From a virus: DNA of 64,000 nucleotides. Location: the IMG/VR virus record IMGVR_UViG_3300019889_000013, positions 1-64,000 of that record, one strand, 5' to 3'. The first letter of the stretch is position 1; each line of letters starts with the position of its first letter. The translations under genes and the position numbers were made by a program. The notes under the pieces were generated by a model. That model searched no databases. It was not told the origin of the DNA and saw only the letters and a program-made list of their open reading frames with translations. Positions 21,256-29,312 of the stretch are shown one piece after another.

Positions 21256-21376
21256 CCAATCCATCCCTCGAACCTGTGCCCAGTCATAACCCGCAAAGAT
21301 CATAGAAAGCAGCCCAGATGCCCAGTCAACATATCGTATTTCCCCCGAGATTCAATACTACAAAGGGTGGTGCGGT

Positions 21377-21607
21377 GTGACTGATGGCCCCAAAATGGCT
21401 GATCCTGCCAAGGTGGCGCGAGCGTTGGCCATCGCCCGGATCATGCTGATCGCCCATGAAAATGCCATCACCGTCGAATGGGCCGAAGACGTCGAGGATG
21501 ACGAGGTGGTGGCGTGGCTGGCGACCGCCCCCAGAGAGTATGAATGGCCTGAATATTTCTTGCGCGCGACCGTCGAGTTCCGCAAAGAGCGCGGGGATTT
21601 GTCATGA
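21377..21607 (+). CDS. Hypothetical 76-residue protein
   Basis: Starts MTDGPKMADPAKVARALAIA. Helical N-terminus and acidic centre (EWAEDVEDDEVVAWL). It overlaps the helicase gene by 4 bases. No family recognised. Confidence 0.6.
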   Translation: MTDGPKMADPAKVARALAIARIMLIAHENAITVEWAEDVEDDEVVAWLATAPREYEWPEYFLRATVEFRKERGDLS

Positions 21608-22938
21608 GCGACATTCCCAAGGACGACGACGCGCTCATCGAGGAGTTCTTTAGCGAGCACAAGATCAACGAGCGCATACGCAAGGATGCCGGGTTTGAAG
21701 AGGAACAGTCGTTTTTTGCCCATGACGGGCCGAATGGTTACCATTGGACAGCGCAAGAGGCGGCGACATTCGACATACGCTGGCCCGAACCGGAGATGCC
21801 GGAATGGGAGTTTGATCCCAAGCCCAACGGCCACGCAAATTTGCATGGTAATGGGCAGGAAGCTCCGCCGTTGGAGCCTTTGCCTACAGTGTTGGTGTCA
21901 TCTTGGCATGGTTTAGCGCGTCCGGTGCGCGAATGGCTGGATGGCCGCAACCTGTTCCGCGTCGGTTATGTCTCCATTCTCACCGGCCCCGGCGCAGTCG
22001 GCAAGACACTGGTGGCGTTGCAGGCATCGGTTGCCTGTGCCGCTTCCATGCCGTGGCTGTCGGCACCGATCAGGGCTGGCCCGGTGATCTTCTATTCGGC
22101 GGAAGAACCACTGGAGGAAATGCACATCCGCTGCGACGAGATATGTGAGGCTGAAGGCATGCATCTCGACCGGCTGGACAATTTCCACATCATCGATCTC
22201 AACAAGATAATCAATGCCGCCTTGATCACTCAGAGTGACGACAAGAAGGCCGTGGTGGCGCTGACCGACCTGTTCCACCGCCTCGACATGACCATCGGGT
22301 TAATCAAGCCGATCTGTGTCTGGCTCGACAACCGCTCGCTGCTGGTCACCGGCGACGAAAACAACCGCAATCTTGCTGCCTTCTCGATGCGCCATTTGCA
22401 ATTGCTGGCGGAAAAACACAACTGCGCCATCATCATGCTTGCCCACCCATCCAATGCCGGGGTGAACGAAGGCACCGGCGCTTCAGGCTCGACGGCGTGG
22501 TTCAATATGGCGCGCTCGGTGGTCTACATGACCAAGCCAAGAGCGGAAAAGGATAGTGATCCGGTCGATCCCGATGCCCGCATTCTGACCAACAACAAGC
22601 CTAACTACTCCAAGCCGGACAAGCAGGTGAACATCAAATGGCAGTTCTACCGCTTCATCTGCACCGATGCGCCGATCCGGGCCGACGACGGCATCGGCAG
22701 GCAGGACAAGGTGGAAGGCGTCGTGCTGCGCCTGCTCAAATGGCACGCGGATCGCAACATGAAGGTGACGCGGGCGAGCGCCGCCAAAACCTTCGACAAG
22801 ATGCCCAAGGACCAGCGCGAGGGGTTTAATATGCCGTGGTTCGAGAAGGGGATTCTGGGGCTCCTTGACCGGCAAAAAATCCGGGTGGTGAGTGGGCGGA
22901 AAAGCGGCCATATGGTCGAGATTTTAGAGATGGTTTAG
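21604..22938 (+). CDS. RepA/AAA_25-type hexameric helicase ATPase
   Basis: 444 residues. A disordered N-terminus (~1-95) is followed by an ATPase core with Walker A LTGPGAVGKT (~127-136), FYSAEEPLEEMHIR, IKPICVWLDNRSLL as a Walker B region, and AIIMLAHPSNAG ... GASGSTAWFNMARSVVYM, the H-containing motif of RepA/RSF1010-like and DnaB-like helicases. The C-terminus (~370-444) looks like a winged helix. It probably unwinds DNA at the phage origin. A primase or polymerase was not found, so other replication genes may be outside the window or supplied by the host. Confidence 0.8.
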   Translation: MSDIPKDDDALIEEFFSEHKINERIRKDAGFEEEQSFFAHDGPNGYHWTAQEAATFDIRWPEPEMPEWEFDPKPNGHANLHGNGQEAPPLEPLPTVLVSSWHGLARPVREWLDGRNLFRVGYVSILTGPGAVGKTLVALQASVACAASMPWLSAPIRAGPVIFYSAEEPLEEMHIRCDEICEAEGMHLDRLDNFHIIDLNKIINAALITQSDDKKAVVALTDLFHRLDMTIGLIKPICVWLDNRSLLVTGDENNRNLAAFSMRHLQLLAEKHNCAIIMLAHPSNAGVNEGTGASGSTAWFNMARSVVYMTKPRAEKDSDPVDPDARILTNNKPNYSKPDKQVNIKWQFYRFICTDAPIRADDGIGRQDKVEGVVLRLLKWHADRNMKVTRASAAKTFDKMPKDQREGFNMPWFEKGILGLLDRQKIRVVSGRKSGHMVEILEMV

Positions 22939-23044
22939 GTGTAGCGCGCGCACACGTTTTGGGGTGTAGCGCATGAATGGCAAATGTTAAAGAATTACAG
23001 TATGTTAGAAGCTGCGCGCGCGCATGGCATATCCTAACGGATAT

Positions 23045-23062
23045 AAACCCCACCGGGGTTTT
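23045..23062 (+). terminator. Possible terminator after the helicase gene
   Basis: AAACCCC-ACC-GGGGTTT (23045-23061) followed by T, a compact 7-bp stem with T residues on its 3' side. The 188-base gap around it (22939-23126) also has repeated GTGTAGCGC and two GCGCGCGC patches but no gene. A role near replication initiation cannot be excluded. Confidence 0.45.
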
Positions 23063-23126
23063 GATGTCCCGATGGGGTTTCCGGGGGTGGTCGTGGGCGC
23101 ATAACCGGAAAGGGAGTTTAAACACC

Positions 23127-23369
23127 ATGAACCTGATCAAGATCGCCACCACCAAAGCAGGGGAAATTATCATCAATCTCGATCACGTCAGATGTATCGA
23201 GCCTGTGGAATGGGACGATGAGTGGAAATGGTTCCAGTTCACCTTCACAGATGGTTCGACCCGGCGGTTTGATTTCGAACTGTATTTCGAAGCTTTCTCG
23301 ATACTCCCCGGCTTGTCGCTCAGTTATGATCGCGACATCTGGCATGAACGTGAGGCTGCGAAGGAGTGA
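23127..23369 (+). CDS. Hypothetical 80-residue protein
   Basis: Starts MNLIKIATTKAGEIIINLDH. Beta-rich with HVRCIEPVEWDDEWKWFQFT, the look of a small PH-like or SH3-like fold. A GGGAG Shine-Dalgarno sequence precedes this ATG; codons further upstream cross the terminator. No family recognised. Confidence 0.6.
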   Translation: MNLIKIATTKAGEIIINLDHVRCIEPVEWDDEWKWFQFTFTDGSTRRFDFELYFEAFSILPGLSLSYDRDIWHEREAAKE

Positions 23370-23469
23370 AGTTATCCGCTCTCCCACCCCTTGGTCTTCC
23401 CAAGAAATTTGTGGTACGCATCACGTCGCAAGGATTTTACCAACCAACCGGGAGAAACGGGGGAACGAT

Positions 23470-23799
23470 ATGCCAGATGAACGCTGGTCCAGTAGACGAT
23501 CTCACCACCAACTGCACGAAGCACTTGAGCATCAGCACGAACTGCTTCATCAAATCAAAGAAGGAATTTTGATCATGACCGCTGCCCTAGATCGCATTAA
23601 GCAGGAAGTTTTCGAAACCAAGACGGCTGTTGCTTCCATCCTCACACTCGTTGCCGGTCTTGCAACGCAGATTCGCGAAAACGCCGAAGACCCTGTTGCC
23701 CTTAACGCCTTGGCTGACTCCCTTGATGCAGACCAGCAGGAGATTGCCGCTGCCATCACGGCCAACACACCTGCACCGCCGGTCGAATCCGGGCAGTAA
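23470..23799 (+). CDS. Coiled-coil protein before the terminase genes
   Basis: 109 residues from the ATG at 23470 (GGGGGAA Shine-Dalgarno); a second ATG at 23575 is possible. The His-rich start (HHQLHEALEHQHELLHQI) is followed by a helix typical of small phage coiled-coil proteins (LDRIKQEVFETKTAVASILT) and a Pro-rich end. It overlaps the small terminase start by 1 base. Function unknown. Confidence 0.65.
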   Translation: MPDERWSSRRSHHQLHEALEHQHELLHQIKEGILIMTAALDRIKQEVFETKTAVASILTLVAGLATQIRENAEDPVALNALADSLDADQQEIAAAITANTPAPPVESGQ

Positions 23800-24230
23800 T
23801 GGGCGTTCTCAAAAACCCCAAGCATGAAGCGTTCTGTCAGGCCCGTGCGCTTGGCAGGACGCTGGAGGAGGCCTACGCCGATGCAGGCTACAAGCCGTCA
23901 AGGCAGCATGCGCAGCGTCTGGCGACAAAGGGCTACATCAAGGATCGGCTGAAAGAATTGCAAAACCATGTGGTCGAAAAGTTCGAGATCACGGTCGAAC
24001 TGATCACCAAGATGCTCAAGGAGGATCGTGCCTTCGCCCGCAAGTGCAAGGTGCCATCCGCTGCGGTGCAGGCGACGATGGGCCTCGCCAAGGTCGCAGG
24101 ATTGCTGGTCGAGCATGCCACCCTGCAAGTTAGCCATAGCTATTCTTCGATGACCCTTGATGAAATCCGATTCGAGCTTGCGGCCCTCAATGCCGAAGCG
24201 CGGTCACTCAAGCCGGGAGTGCAGCATTGA
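23799..24230 (+). CDS. terS: Terminase small subunit
   Basis: 143 residues. LKNPKHEAFCQARALGRTLE ... AYADAGYKPSRQHAQRL (~3-45) is the N-terminal helix-turn-helix region of small terminases (NxKQ.xF.....G.s..eAy..AGY). The middle is a helical oligomerisation region (FEITVELITKMLKEDRAFAR) and the C-terminus is a short helix. It recognises phage DNA and presents it to the large subunit. Its place just ahead of the large subunit gene fits. Confidence 0.85.
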   Translation: MGVLKNPKHEAFCQARALGRTLEEAYADAGYKPSRQHAQRLATKGYIKDRLKELQNHVVEKFEITVELITKMLKEDRAFARKCKVPSAAVQATMGLAKVAGLLVEHATLQVSHSYSSMTLDEIRFELAALNAEARSLKPGVQH

Positions 24231-24496
24231 TCCCCGCCGGACCCATCTCGCAGGTTGACGACTTCGAGCCCCAGCCCAGTGACATGGTGCTGTACATCCG
24301 CGACGGCCATCCGATCATCCATGCCCCGGAGAACGACGGCGGCGTGGTGCCGGACGATTTTCTCATCCTGCTCGGCGTTGCCGCAAGCTGGCACAATCCC
24401 GACTTCAGGGCCAAGATACTGGGGCTGATCAACAAGCTGGCCGAAGAGGGCAACTTGCGCGACCTGATGGGCCGCTCCGATGAACGACCCCACTAA
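24227..24496 (+). CDS. Hypothetical 89-residue protein
   Basis: Starts MIPAGPISQVDDFEPQPSDM. An acidic N-terminus and a helical C-terminus (FRAKILGLINKLAEEGNLRD). It lies between the terminase genes with a 4-base overlap. No family recognised. Confidence 0.6.
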   Translation: MIPAGPISQVDDFEPQPSDMVLYIRDGHPIIHAPENDGGVVPDDFLILLGVAASWHNPDFRAKILGLINKLAEEGNLRDLMGRSDERPH

Positions 24497-24701
24497 AGCC
24501 ACATGTGCGGCTTGCGGCGGTGACCAGTACCTGCGCTATTCGATGTGGCATGGCGATGATCCGATCTGCAAACCGTGTTTCCTGATCTGGTACGATTGCC
24601 CGATAGACCTCGACGTTACCGACCCGGAAGCAGTCGGAGCCGAATCCAGACGGCGCAAGGAGGCTGGTGAGTGGCCTTGGAACGATGAACGCTTTACTTG
24701 A
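24480..24701 (+). CDS. Small zinc-finger protein
   Basis: 73 residues. CAACGGDQYL and ICKPCFLIWYDC give CxxC...CxxC, a zinc ribbon near the N-terminus, followed by an acidic tail. It overlaps the terminase gene by 17 bases. Role unknown. Confidence 0.6.
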   Translation: MNDPTKATCAACGGDQYLRYSMWHGDDPICKPCFLIWYDCPIDLDVTDPEAVGAESRRRKEAGEWPWNDERFT

Positions 24702-25485
24702 TGACATCCTGCCGCCCGAGATCATCGCGCGGCTGCCACTCCAGAGCCAGCAGCACTACGCAGCACTGACCGCCACCCTGATCGAGCGGCTGAAGCAGCG
24801 TATGTTCTTCGACCTGTTCCCGGACAAGGACACGCTCGACCGCGACGGCAGCGTGCTGATCTACCGGCGCGAACTCTATCCACGGCATCTGGAGTTCTTC
24901 GAGGCGGGCTTGACCTACCGCGAGCGCTGCTTCCTCGCCGCCAACCGCGTCGGCAAGACCACCTGCGGCGCGTATGAAACCACCTGCCACCTGACCGGGC
25001 TCTATCCGAACTGGTGGACCGGCAAGCGTTTCACCATGCCAATCCGGGCATGGGCCTGCGGCAAGCGCAACGAAACCACCCGTGACATCGTGCAGGCGGC
25101 GCTGCTCGGCCCCATTGCTTACGATGGCGTGCGCAAAATACTTCAGGGAACTGGCATGGTGCCCGGAAATCTACTTGGCCGGGTCACATGGAAACGCGGC
25201 GTTGAAGACTTGGTCGACACCGTCAAAGTACAACATTCGTCTGGCGGCTGGTCGACACTCAGCATGAAGTCATACGAGCAGGGGCGCGGCTCGTTCGAAG
25301 GTACATCGCAGCATGTGATCTGGCTCGATGAAGAATGTCCGATGGACGTCTACGGCGAGTGCCTGATCCGGCTGATGACGACGCAGGGCATCCTATTGAT
25401 TACGTTCACGCCGCTTGAAGGCATGAGCGAAACTGTACTACAATTCCAGCTTCTGACCGACAAGGCGATACTGGGACACATGTGA
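24685..25485 (+). CDS. terL: Terminase large subunit, ATPase half only
   Basis: 266 residues from the ATG at 24685 (a GTG at 24667 is possible). Walker A FLAANRVGKTT (~83-93), Walker B HVIWLDEE (~210-217) and the coupling motif LLITFTPLEG (~237-246) are all present, so the packaging motor domain is complete. The protein stops at residue 266, just after GMSETVLQFQ, where an intact large terminase would run on into a linker and the RNase H-like nuclease. That nuclease is encoded separately at 32980-33729. The two products would have to assemble to package DNA. The last codons also carry a promoter-like sequence (25415-25444). Confidence 0.88.
   Translation: MNALLDDILPPEIIARLPLQSQQHYAALTATLIERLKQRMFFDLFPDKDTLDRDGSVLIYRRELYPRHLEFFEAGLTYRERCFLAANRVGKTTCGAYETTCHLTGLYPNWWTGKRFTMPIRAWACGKRNETTRDIVQAALLGPIAYDGVRKILQGTGMVPGNLLGRVTWKRGVEDLVDTVKVQHSSGGWSTLSMKSYEQGRGSFEGTSQHVIWLDEECPMDVYGECLIRLMTTQGILLITFTPLEGMSETVLQFQLLTDKAILGHM
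25415..25444 (+). promoter_or_regulatory. Possible promoter/operator at the end of the terL ATPase gene
   Basis: TTGAAG (25415-25420), 18 bases, TACAAT (25439-25444), with GTACTACAATT (core 25435-25441) over the -10 box, the same arrangement as P8.3. It would drive the genes that separate the terminase halves. It lies inside coding sequence, so chance is possible. Confidence 0.35.
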
Positions 25486-25486
25486 T

Positions 25487-25705
25487 ATGCGACACCACAA
25501 CTGGGACGAGTTCCGTTCGCTGCTGATGCGCGAGGCCACCAGCCACGACATCGCCTCGCGCACGGTCCTCGCCGACCGGCTCGGCGTCGGCTACCGGCGG
25601 CTGTTCGAATGGCTGTACCGGGGCGTGTTGCCCAACCGCAAGAACCTGACGATGCTGGCAGAAAAGACCGGCAACGAGCGCTATCTCAAGCTGCGCGATT
25701 TTTAA
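25487..25705 (+). CDS. Small helix-turn-helix-like protein
   Basis: 72 residues. TVLADRLGVGYRRLFEWLYRG (~27-47) reads as a helix-turn-helix, followed by NLTMLAEKTGNERYLKLRDF, as in short XRE-like or YdaS-like proteins. First gene of the block that separates the two terminase halves. It may regulate late genes; unproven. Confidence 0.6.
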   Translation: MRHHNWDEFRSLLMREATSHDIASRTVLADRLGVGYRRLFEWLYRGVLPNRKNLTMLAEKTGNERYLKLRDF

Positions 25706-25717
25706 GGGGAGAACAGC

Positions 25718-26014
25718 ATGACCGAAGAGTATTACGAGTTCCTGCTCGCCAACGGCTACGCGCTGGTGCGCCAGATCGGCGTCACCCACTGGGCGGCGAT
25801 CTACCGCTTCGGCTTCACTCACGCCATCATCCTTGGCGAGATCGGCGACCGCGCAGGCTATGCCGACCGCTGGTGCTACCACACGGTGAACGATGCGGCG
25901 CGGGCGCTGTTGGCATGGGACGGCAAGGGCGAGCCCGAAGGCTGGCACCGGCATCCGCCATCCGGCAGGCGTCGGCCCGAAGGCCTCGCGGAACTGGAGT
26001 ACATCCTGCCGTGA
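25718..26014 (+). CDS. Hypothetical 98-residue protein
   Basis: Starts MTEEYYEFLLANGYALVRQI. Aromatic-rich alpha/beta protein with a basic Pro-rich end. A GGGGAG Shine-Dalgarno sequence precedes it. No family recognised. Confidence 0.6.
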   Translation: MTEEYYEFLLANGYALVRQIGVTHWAAIYRFGFTHAIILGEIGDRAGYADRWCYHTVNDAARALLAWDGKGEPEGWHRHPPSGRRRPEGLAELEYILP

Positions 26015-26229
26015 CCGACGAGCCCTCAAACCGGGTTCCGCCGATGAAACACACCAACATCAACGTCCCGTCGTGGCAGATGACCGCGCTGATCGAGGCG
26101 ACCGCCGACATGCAGCGCCACATCCATGCGGTGGAAAACCACGTCTGGTATCTGACCCTGTACGCGAAGGCCTCGACCGTCGCGGTGGTGCTTTTGGCTG
26201 TCATGGTGGCGGTGGCGGTTCTGGTGTAG
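26011..26229 (+). CDS. Tail-anchored small membrane protein
   Basis: 72 residues from a GTG (GTGA overlap); an ATG at 26044 gives 61. The C-terminal ~20 residues (VAVVLLAVMVAVAVLV) form one transmembrane helix, and the cytoplasmic part is helical. It could be a holin or spanin component, but nothing decides. Confidence 0.55.
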   Translation: MTDEPSNRVPPMKHTNINVPSWQMTALIEATADMQRHIHAVENHVWYLTLYAKASTVAVVLLAVMVAVAVLV

Positions 26230-26266
26230 ATTGCCCGCACCCCTAACCCGAGAGGAAGCTTCGAAG

Positions 26267-26620
26267 ATGTCCGACGAAACCGACCAGCAGCGCTACGAGC
26301 GCACCAACCTGTCCTCCGTCAGAATGACCGACGACGAGTCGAAGGCGGTGCAGAAGACGCCGAACCGCATCGACCTCGATGACATCCTCGCCAAGATCGA
26401 GTTCGAGGACTACATCGCCCCGGAGCGCCACCCGCACATGACCCTTTGTGTCGTCACGCTGGACAACGGCTACATCATCATCGGCAAGTCGACACCGGCC
26501 GACCCGCTCAACTTCGATGAGCAACTCGGGCGCAAGTTCGCCAAGGAGGATGCCATCCGCCAGATATGGCCGCTCGAAGCCTACCTGTTGCGCGAGCGCA
26601 TGAGCGGCATGGGCGAGTGA
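26267..26620 (+). CDS. Gp49-like (N4 Gp49 / Sf6 gp66 family) protein
   Basis: 117 residues. The conserved part has RIDLDDILAKIEFEDYIAPE, TLCVVTLDNGYIIIGKST, then NFDEQLGRKFAKEDAIRQIWPLEAYLL, which matches the Gp49-like family pattern (CVLTLkNGf...G.S....eNFDaeiGrkiA.e.A...iWplegY.L). Very common in phages, function not established. The start at 26267 follows a GAGAGGAAG Shine-Dalgarno sequence. Confidence 0.85.
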   Translation: MSDETDQQRYERTNLSSVRMTDDESKAVQKTPNRIDLDDILAKIEFEDYIAPERHPHMTLCVVTLDNGYIIIGKSTPADPLNFDEQLGRKFAKEDAIRQIWPLEAYLLRERMSGMGE

Positions 26621-26661
26621 ACGAATCAGGACCGAATCAGCAACGCACAAGGGAACAGACC

Positions 26662-26886
26662 ATGACCGAATCAGCACCCGAGAAGACCACCGATGAACTC
26701 AAGGCTGAACTGGCGAAACTCTTGGAGAGGGCCTCGAAGCAAACGGCCACCCCGGAGGGCGCATCCGGCGCATTCGGCATGCCCAACCTGTGGGGGCTCG
26801 TCGCCGCCCACCTGATCACGGCCATCGAGCAGATCGTGCGGGAAGCGTTCCAGCGCTATCAGGCGGAGCAGAAGCAGCAGAAGTGA
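26662..26886 (+). CDS. Hypothetical 74-residue protein
   Basis: Starts MTESAPEKTTDELKAELAKL. Helical, with an amphipathic C-terminal helix ending in Gln/Lys. AAGGGAAC precedes the ATG. No family recognised. Confidence 0.6.
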   Translation: MTESAPEKTTDELKAELAKLLERASKQTATPEGASGAFGMPNLWGLVAAHLITAIEQIVREAFQRYQAEQKQQK

Positions 26887-26893
26887 CAAAAAA

Positions 26894-26930
26894 CCCCACG
26901 GCGCAGGGGTGGTGCGTTTTATCCGTGGGG
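26894..26930 (+). terminator. Hairpin in a 117-base gap
   Basis: CCCCACGG (26894-26901) pairs with CCGTGGGG (26923-26930), an 8-bp stem around a 21-base loop. The gap 26887-27003 holds no gene. No T-run follows; it may be a terminator or an mRNA structure. Confidence 0.4.
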
Positions 26931-27003
26931 GAGGAGAAGCGTCAACATTCGGACCACCAAGCTACTGGAGGACCGCGCTGACCATAGCGCAGAGGAGACA
27001 GCC

Positions 27004-27501
27004 ATGCCAACGAAATACAATCCCGACACCGGCGTGCCCTATTTCATCCCGGACTTTGGCGAGGAGATCGAGGAAGGCGTCACCCCGAAGCCGACCGTGC
27101 TTTCCTCCAAAGCCGATGTGTTCAAGGGCGACAAGAAGCCGACCAAGCGGGAATACGAGAAGCTGCGCGACGGCCCCAAGGTCGAGCCCGTCGATCCCGC
27201 CCCGTACATCCACCCGGATGACAAGGGCAAGCTGTGGTCGAGCGAACAGGTCTACCGGATGATCGAGGCGGTCACCACCAAGGCAGGCCAACTGGTGACG
27301 CCGGACCAGTACGAGAGGCTGAAGGCCGAGATCGAGAGCATCGGCGGCGAACTCAACGCCGAACCGGCCAAGCTCGACAAGGATTGCGCCACCGACGAGG
27401 AGATCGACGCGGTCGAGCGGATGGCCGAAGGGCGCGAGGTTCCGTACTGGCCGATGCTGCTGCGCCTGCTCAATCGCCTGCGCAAGGCTGAAGGCACATG
27501 A
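27004..27501 (+). CDS. Hypothetical 165-residue protein
   Basis: Starts MPTKYNPDTGVPYFIPDFGE. Lys/Pro-rich first half, then helical (EQVYRMIEAVTTKAGQLVTP, LLRLLNRLRKAEGT). It lies in the block between the terminase halves; a virion-related role is possible but no family is recognised. Confidence 0.6.
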   Translation: MPTKYNPDTGVPYFIPDFGEEIEEGVTPKPTVLSSKADVFKGDKKPTKREYEKLRDGPKVEPVDPAPYIHPDDKGKLWSSEQVYRMIEAVTTKAGQLVTPDQYERLKAEIESIGGELNAEPAKLDKDCATDEEIDAVERMAEGREVPYWPMLLRLLNRLRKAEGT

Positions 27502-27686
27502 CCTCCGACTTCTGGTATCTCATCGGCCACAACTACGAAGTCCGGGTGTTCAAGACCAAGCGGCAGGCACAGGCGATCTTGAACATGCTCGATGACGACA
27601 GCGACTATTACCAGTTGCACAGTGGCCGCTATGGCGAGGAGTTCTCGGGCTGGATCGGCGAGGCGCGGCCCCATTCATCCGGGTGA
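27498..27686 (+). CDS. Hypothetical 62-residue protein
   Basis: Starts MTSDFWYLIGHNYEVRVFKT. Aromatic-rich alpha/beta. Four-base overlap with the upstream gene. No family recognised. Confidence 0.55.
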   Translation: MTSDFWYLIGHNYEVRVFKTKRQAQAILNMLDDDSDYYQLHSGRYGEEFSGWIGEARPHSSG

Positions 27687-27750
27687 TTGCGTTTCGCGCC
27701 GGTTTGGATGATAGTCTCGCGGTCAGAGAACTGGCTTCGAGGGGTCGACC

Positions 27751-28056
27751 ATGCCGCTATTCCTGACAGAGTACCGAGACAGCGCGAGAGATACCGGCTC
27801 GAACTTCATCGCCGCAGGCATGGAGCCAGCCGTCGCCGAACAGCAGATCGTCGCGTCCGGAACCTCCGCCCAATCCGCCCTCTTCAACAACCAGACATCC
27901 TTCGTCATGGTCCACGCGCAGGAAGCGGTGTGCCTGAAGTGGGGCGCTAACCCGGTTGCGGTCACCACCGCGCAGCGCATGGCGGCGGGCGAAACCCGCT
28001 ATGTCGGCATCCCGGCAGGGCGCGGCTTCCGCGTCGCTGTCATCGCAGGAGTGTGA
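27751..28056 (+). CDS. Small beta-rich phage protein (virion-like)
   Basis: 101 residues, starts MPLFLTEYRDSARDTGSNFI. Beta strands with CLKWGANPVAVTTAQRMAAG and a hydrophobic end. The pattern resembles small capsid- or fibre-associated phage proteins seen near tail genes; I cannot name the family. Confidence 0.6.
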   Translation: MPLFLTEYRDSARDTGSNFIAAGMEPAVAEQQIVASGTSAQSALFNNQTSFVMVHAQEAVCLKWGANPVAVTTAQRMAAGETRYVGIPAGRGFRVAVIAGV

Positions 28057-28060
28057 AATC

Positions 28061-28609
28061 ATGATGTCAGGTTCCAGAGGCGAAACGTCCGACGCCTTCA
28101 CCAGCCTTCTCGGCATCGTCGGCGACCCGGCGGCCACCAAGAAACGCATCGAGCAGTTGCAGGCGGCGACCAAGGCCAACGAGGATTCACTGGTGGAACT
28201 CCAGACCAAGCGGGCCGAACTCGACACGCAGGCACTGGAACAAGGCAGGACCGACGACAAGCACTCGAAGGAACTCATCGACATCCAAGCCAAGCACGCC
28301 GAACTCGACCGGCGCGAACGCAAGGTCATCGCCAAGGAACAGGCGCTCAAGGACGATATCGCCAAGCACGACGCCGAGAACACCACCGACCGGCAGGCCA
28401 TCCTCGACCATCAGGCCGTGATCGAAGGCTTGGCCAAGGTGACCGACGTCCGAACCGCCGAACTCGACCAGCGCGAGGCCGATCTCGATGAGCGCACCAC
28501 GCAGGTGACGGCCGACCGCGACAAGCTCGCCGCCTTCGAGGAACAGTTGCACGAACGGCAGGCCGACATCGACAAGCGCTTCGAATCATTGAAGGCGCTG
28601 GTCGGATGA
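28061..28609 (+). CDS. Long coiled-coil protein
   Basis: 182 residues, nearly all one charged coiled coil from residue ~25 to ~175, with repeated 'AELD' heptads (KRAELDTQ, HAELDRRE, TAELDQREADLDE). ATG at 28061 or 28064. In phages such proteins often link fibres or act as scaffolds; not proven here. Confidence 0.65.
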   Translation: MMSGSRGETSDAFTSLLGIVGDPAATKKRIEQLQAATKANEDSLVELQTKRAELDTQALEQGRTDDKHSKELIDIQAKHAELDRRERKVIAKEQALKDDIAKHDAENTTDRQAILDHQAVIEGLAKVTDVRTAELDQREADLDERTTQVTADRDKLAAFEEQLHERQADIDKRFESLKALVG

Positions 28610-28842
28610 AGGGCGAGCAAGTCGGCATGGGCATGGGCAATGTGACCGTGGTCACAACGTCCGGCGGCGGCAGGCCGCCCGAGTATTTCGCCCAGCGCAT
28701 CATGGACAAGCTGATGTACGTCGGCGACAACGCCCCGGACCCGATCAAGGAGCAGGCACTGGTCTACCAGCAGAAGATGCACGCGATCATCCTCGCCGGG
28801 ATCAAGGCGGCCATCGAGAGTGATCGCATCTACCGCAAATAG
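28606..28842 (+). CDS. Hypothetical 78-residue protein
   Basis: Starts MKGEQVGMGMGNVTVVTTSG. A flexible Gly-rich start, then PPEYFAQRIMDKLMYVGDNA and a helical end. It overlaps the coiled-coil gene by 4 bases. No family recognised. Confidence 0.6.
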   Translation: MKGEQVGMGMGNVTVVTTSGGGRPPEYFAQRIMDKLMYVGDNAPDPIKEQALVYQQKMHAIILAGIKAAIESDRIYRK

Positions 28843-28857
28843 GAAGGACGTCCGACT

Positions 28858-29301
28858 ATGGCCCCCACCCAAGCCATCTGCACCACATTCAAGCAGGAGC
28901 TTATGACCGCCCTGCACAACTTCACCACCGCCGCGCACGCCTTCAAGATGGCACTGGTCACGTCGGCCTCGACCATCTCCGGGGCGACCGACCACTATTC
29001 CGGCGGCACCAACAACATCTCCAGCGAGGTCGCATCCGGCGGCAACTACACCACCGGCGGCGCGGCGCTGACCAATGTCACGCCGACCGTGTCCTCGACC
29101 ACGGCGCTGACCGACTTTGCCGACGCGACATGGGCGACATCGACCATCACCGCCAGAGGCGCGCTGATCTACAACACCACCTCGTCCAACCGCTCGGTGC
29201 TGGTCTTGGACTTCGGTTCGGACAAGTCGAGTTCCGCCGGGGATTTCACCGTGGTGTTTCCGGCAGCGGACGCATCCAACGCCATCATCCGCATCGCTTG
29301 A
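28858..29301 (+). CDS. Beta-rich structural protein, probably virion
   Basis: 147 residues. Thr/Ser/Gly-rich with FTTAAHAFKMALVTSASTIS and ALTDFADATWATSTITARGA, typical of phage minor structural proteins that decorate tails or capsids. It lies directly before the long fibre gene. Confidence 0.65.
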   Translation: MAPTQAICTTFKQELMTALHNFTTAAHAFKMALVTSASTISGATDHYSGGTNNISSEVASGGNYTTGGAALTNVTPTVSSTTALTDFADATWATSTITARGALIYNTTSSNRSVLVLDFGSDKSSSAGDFTVVFPAADASNAIIRIA

Positions 29302-29312
29302 TCCGATGACAG

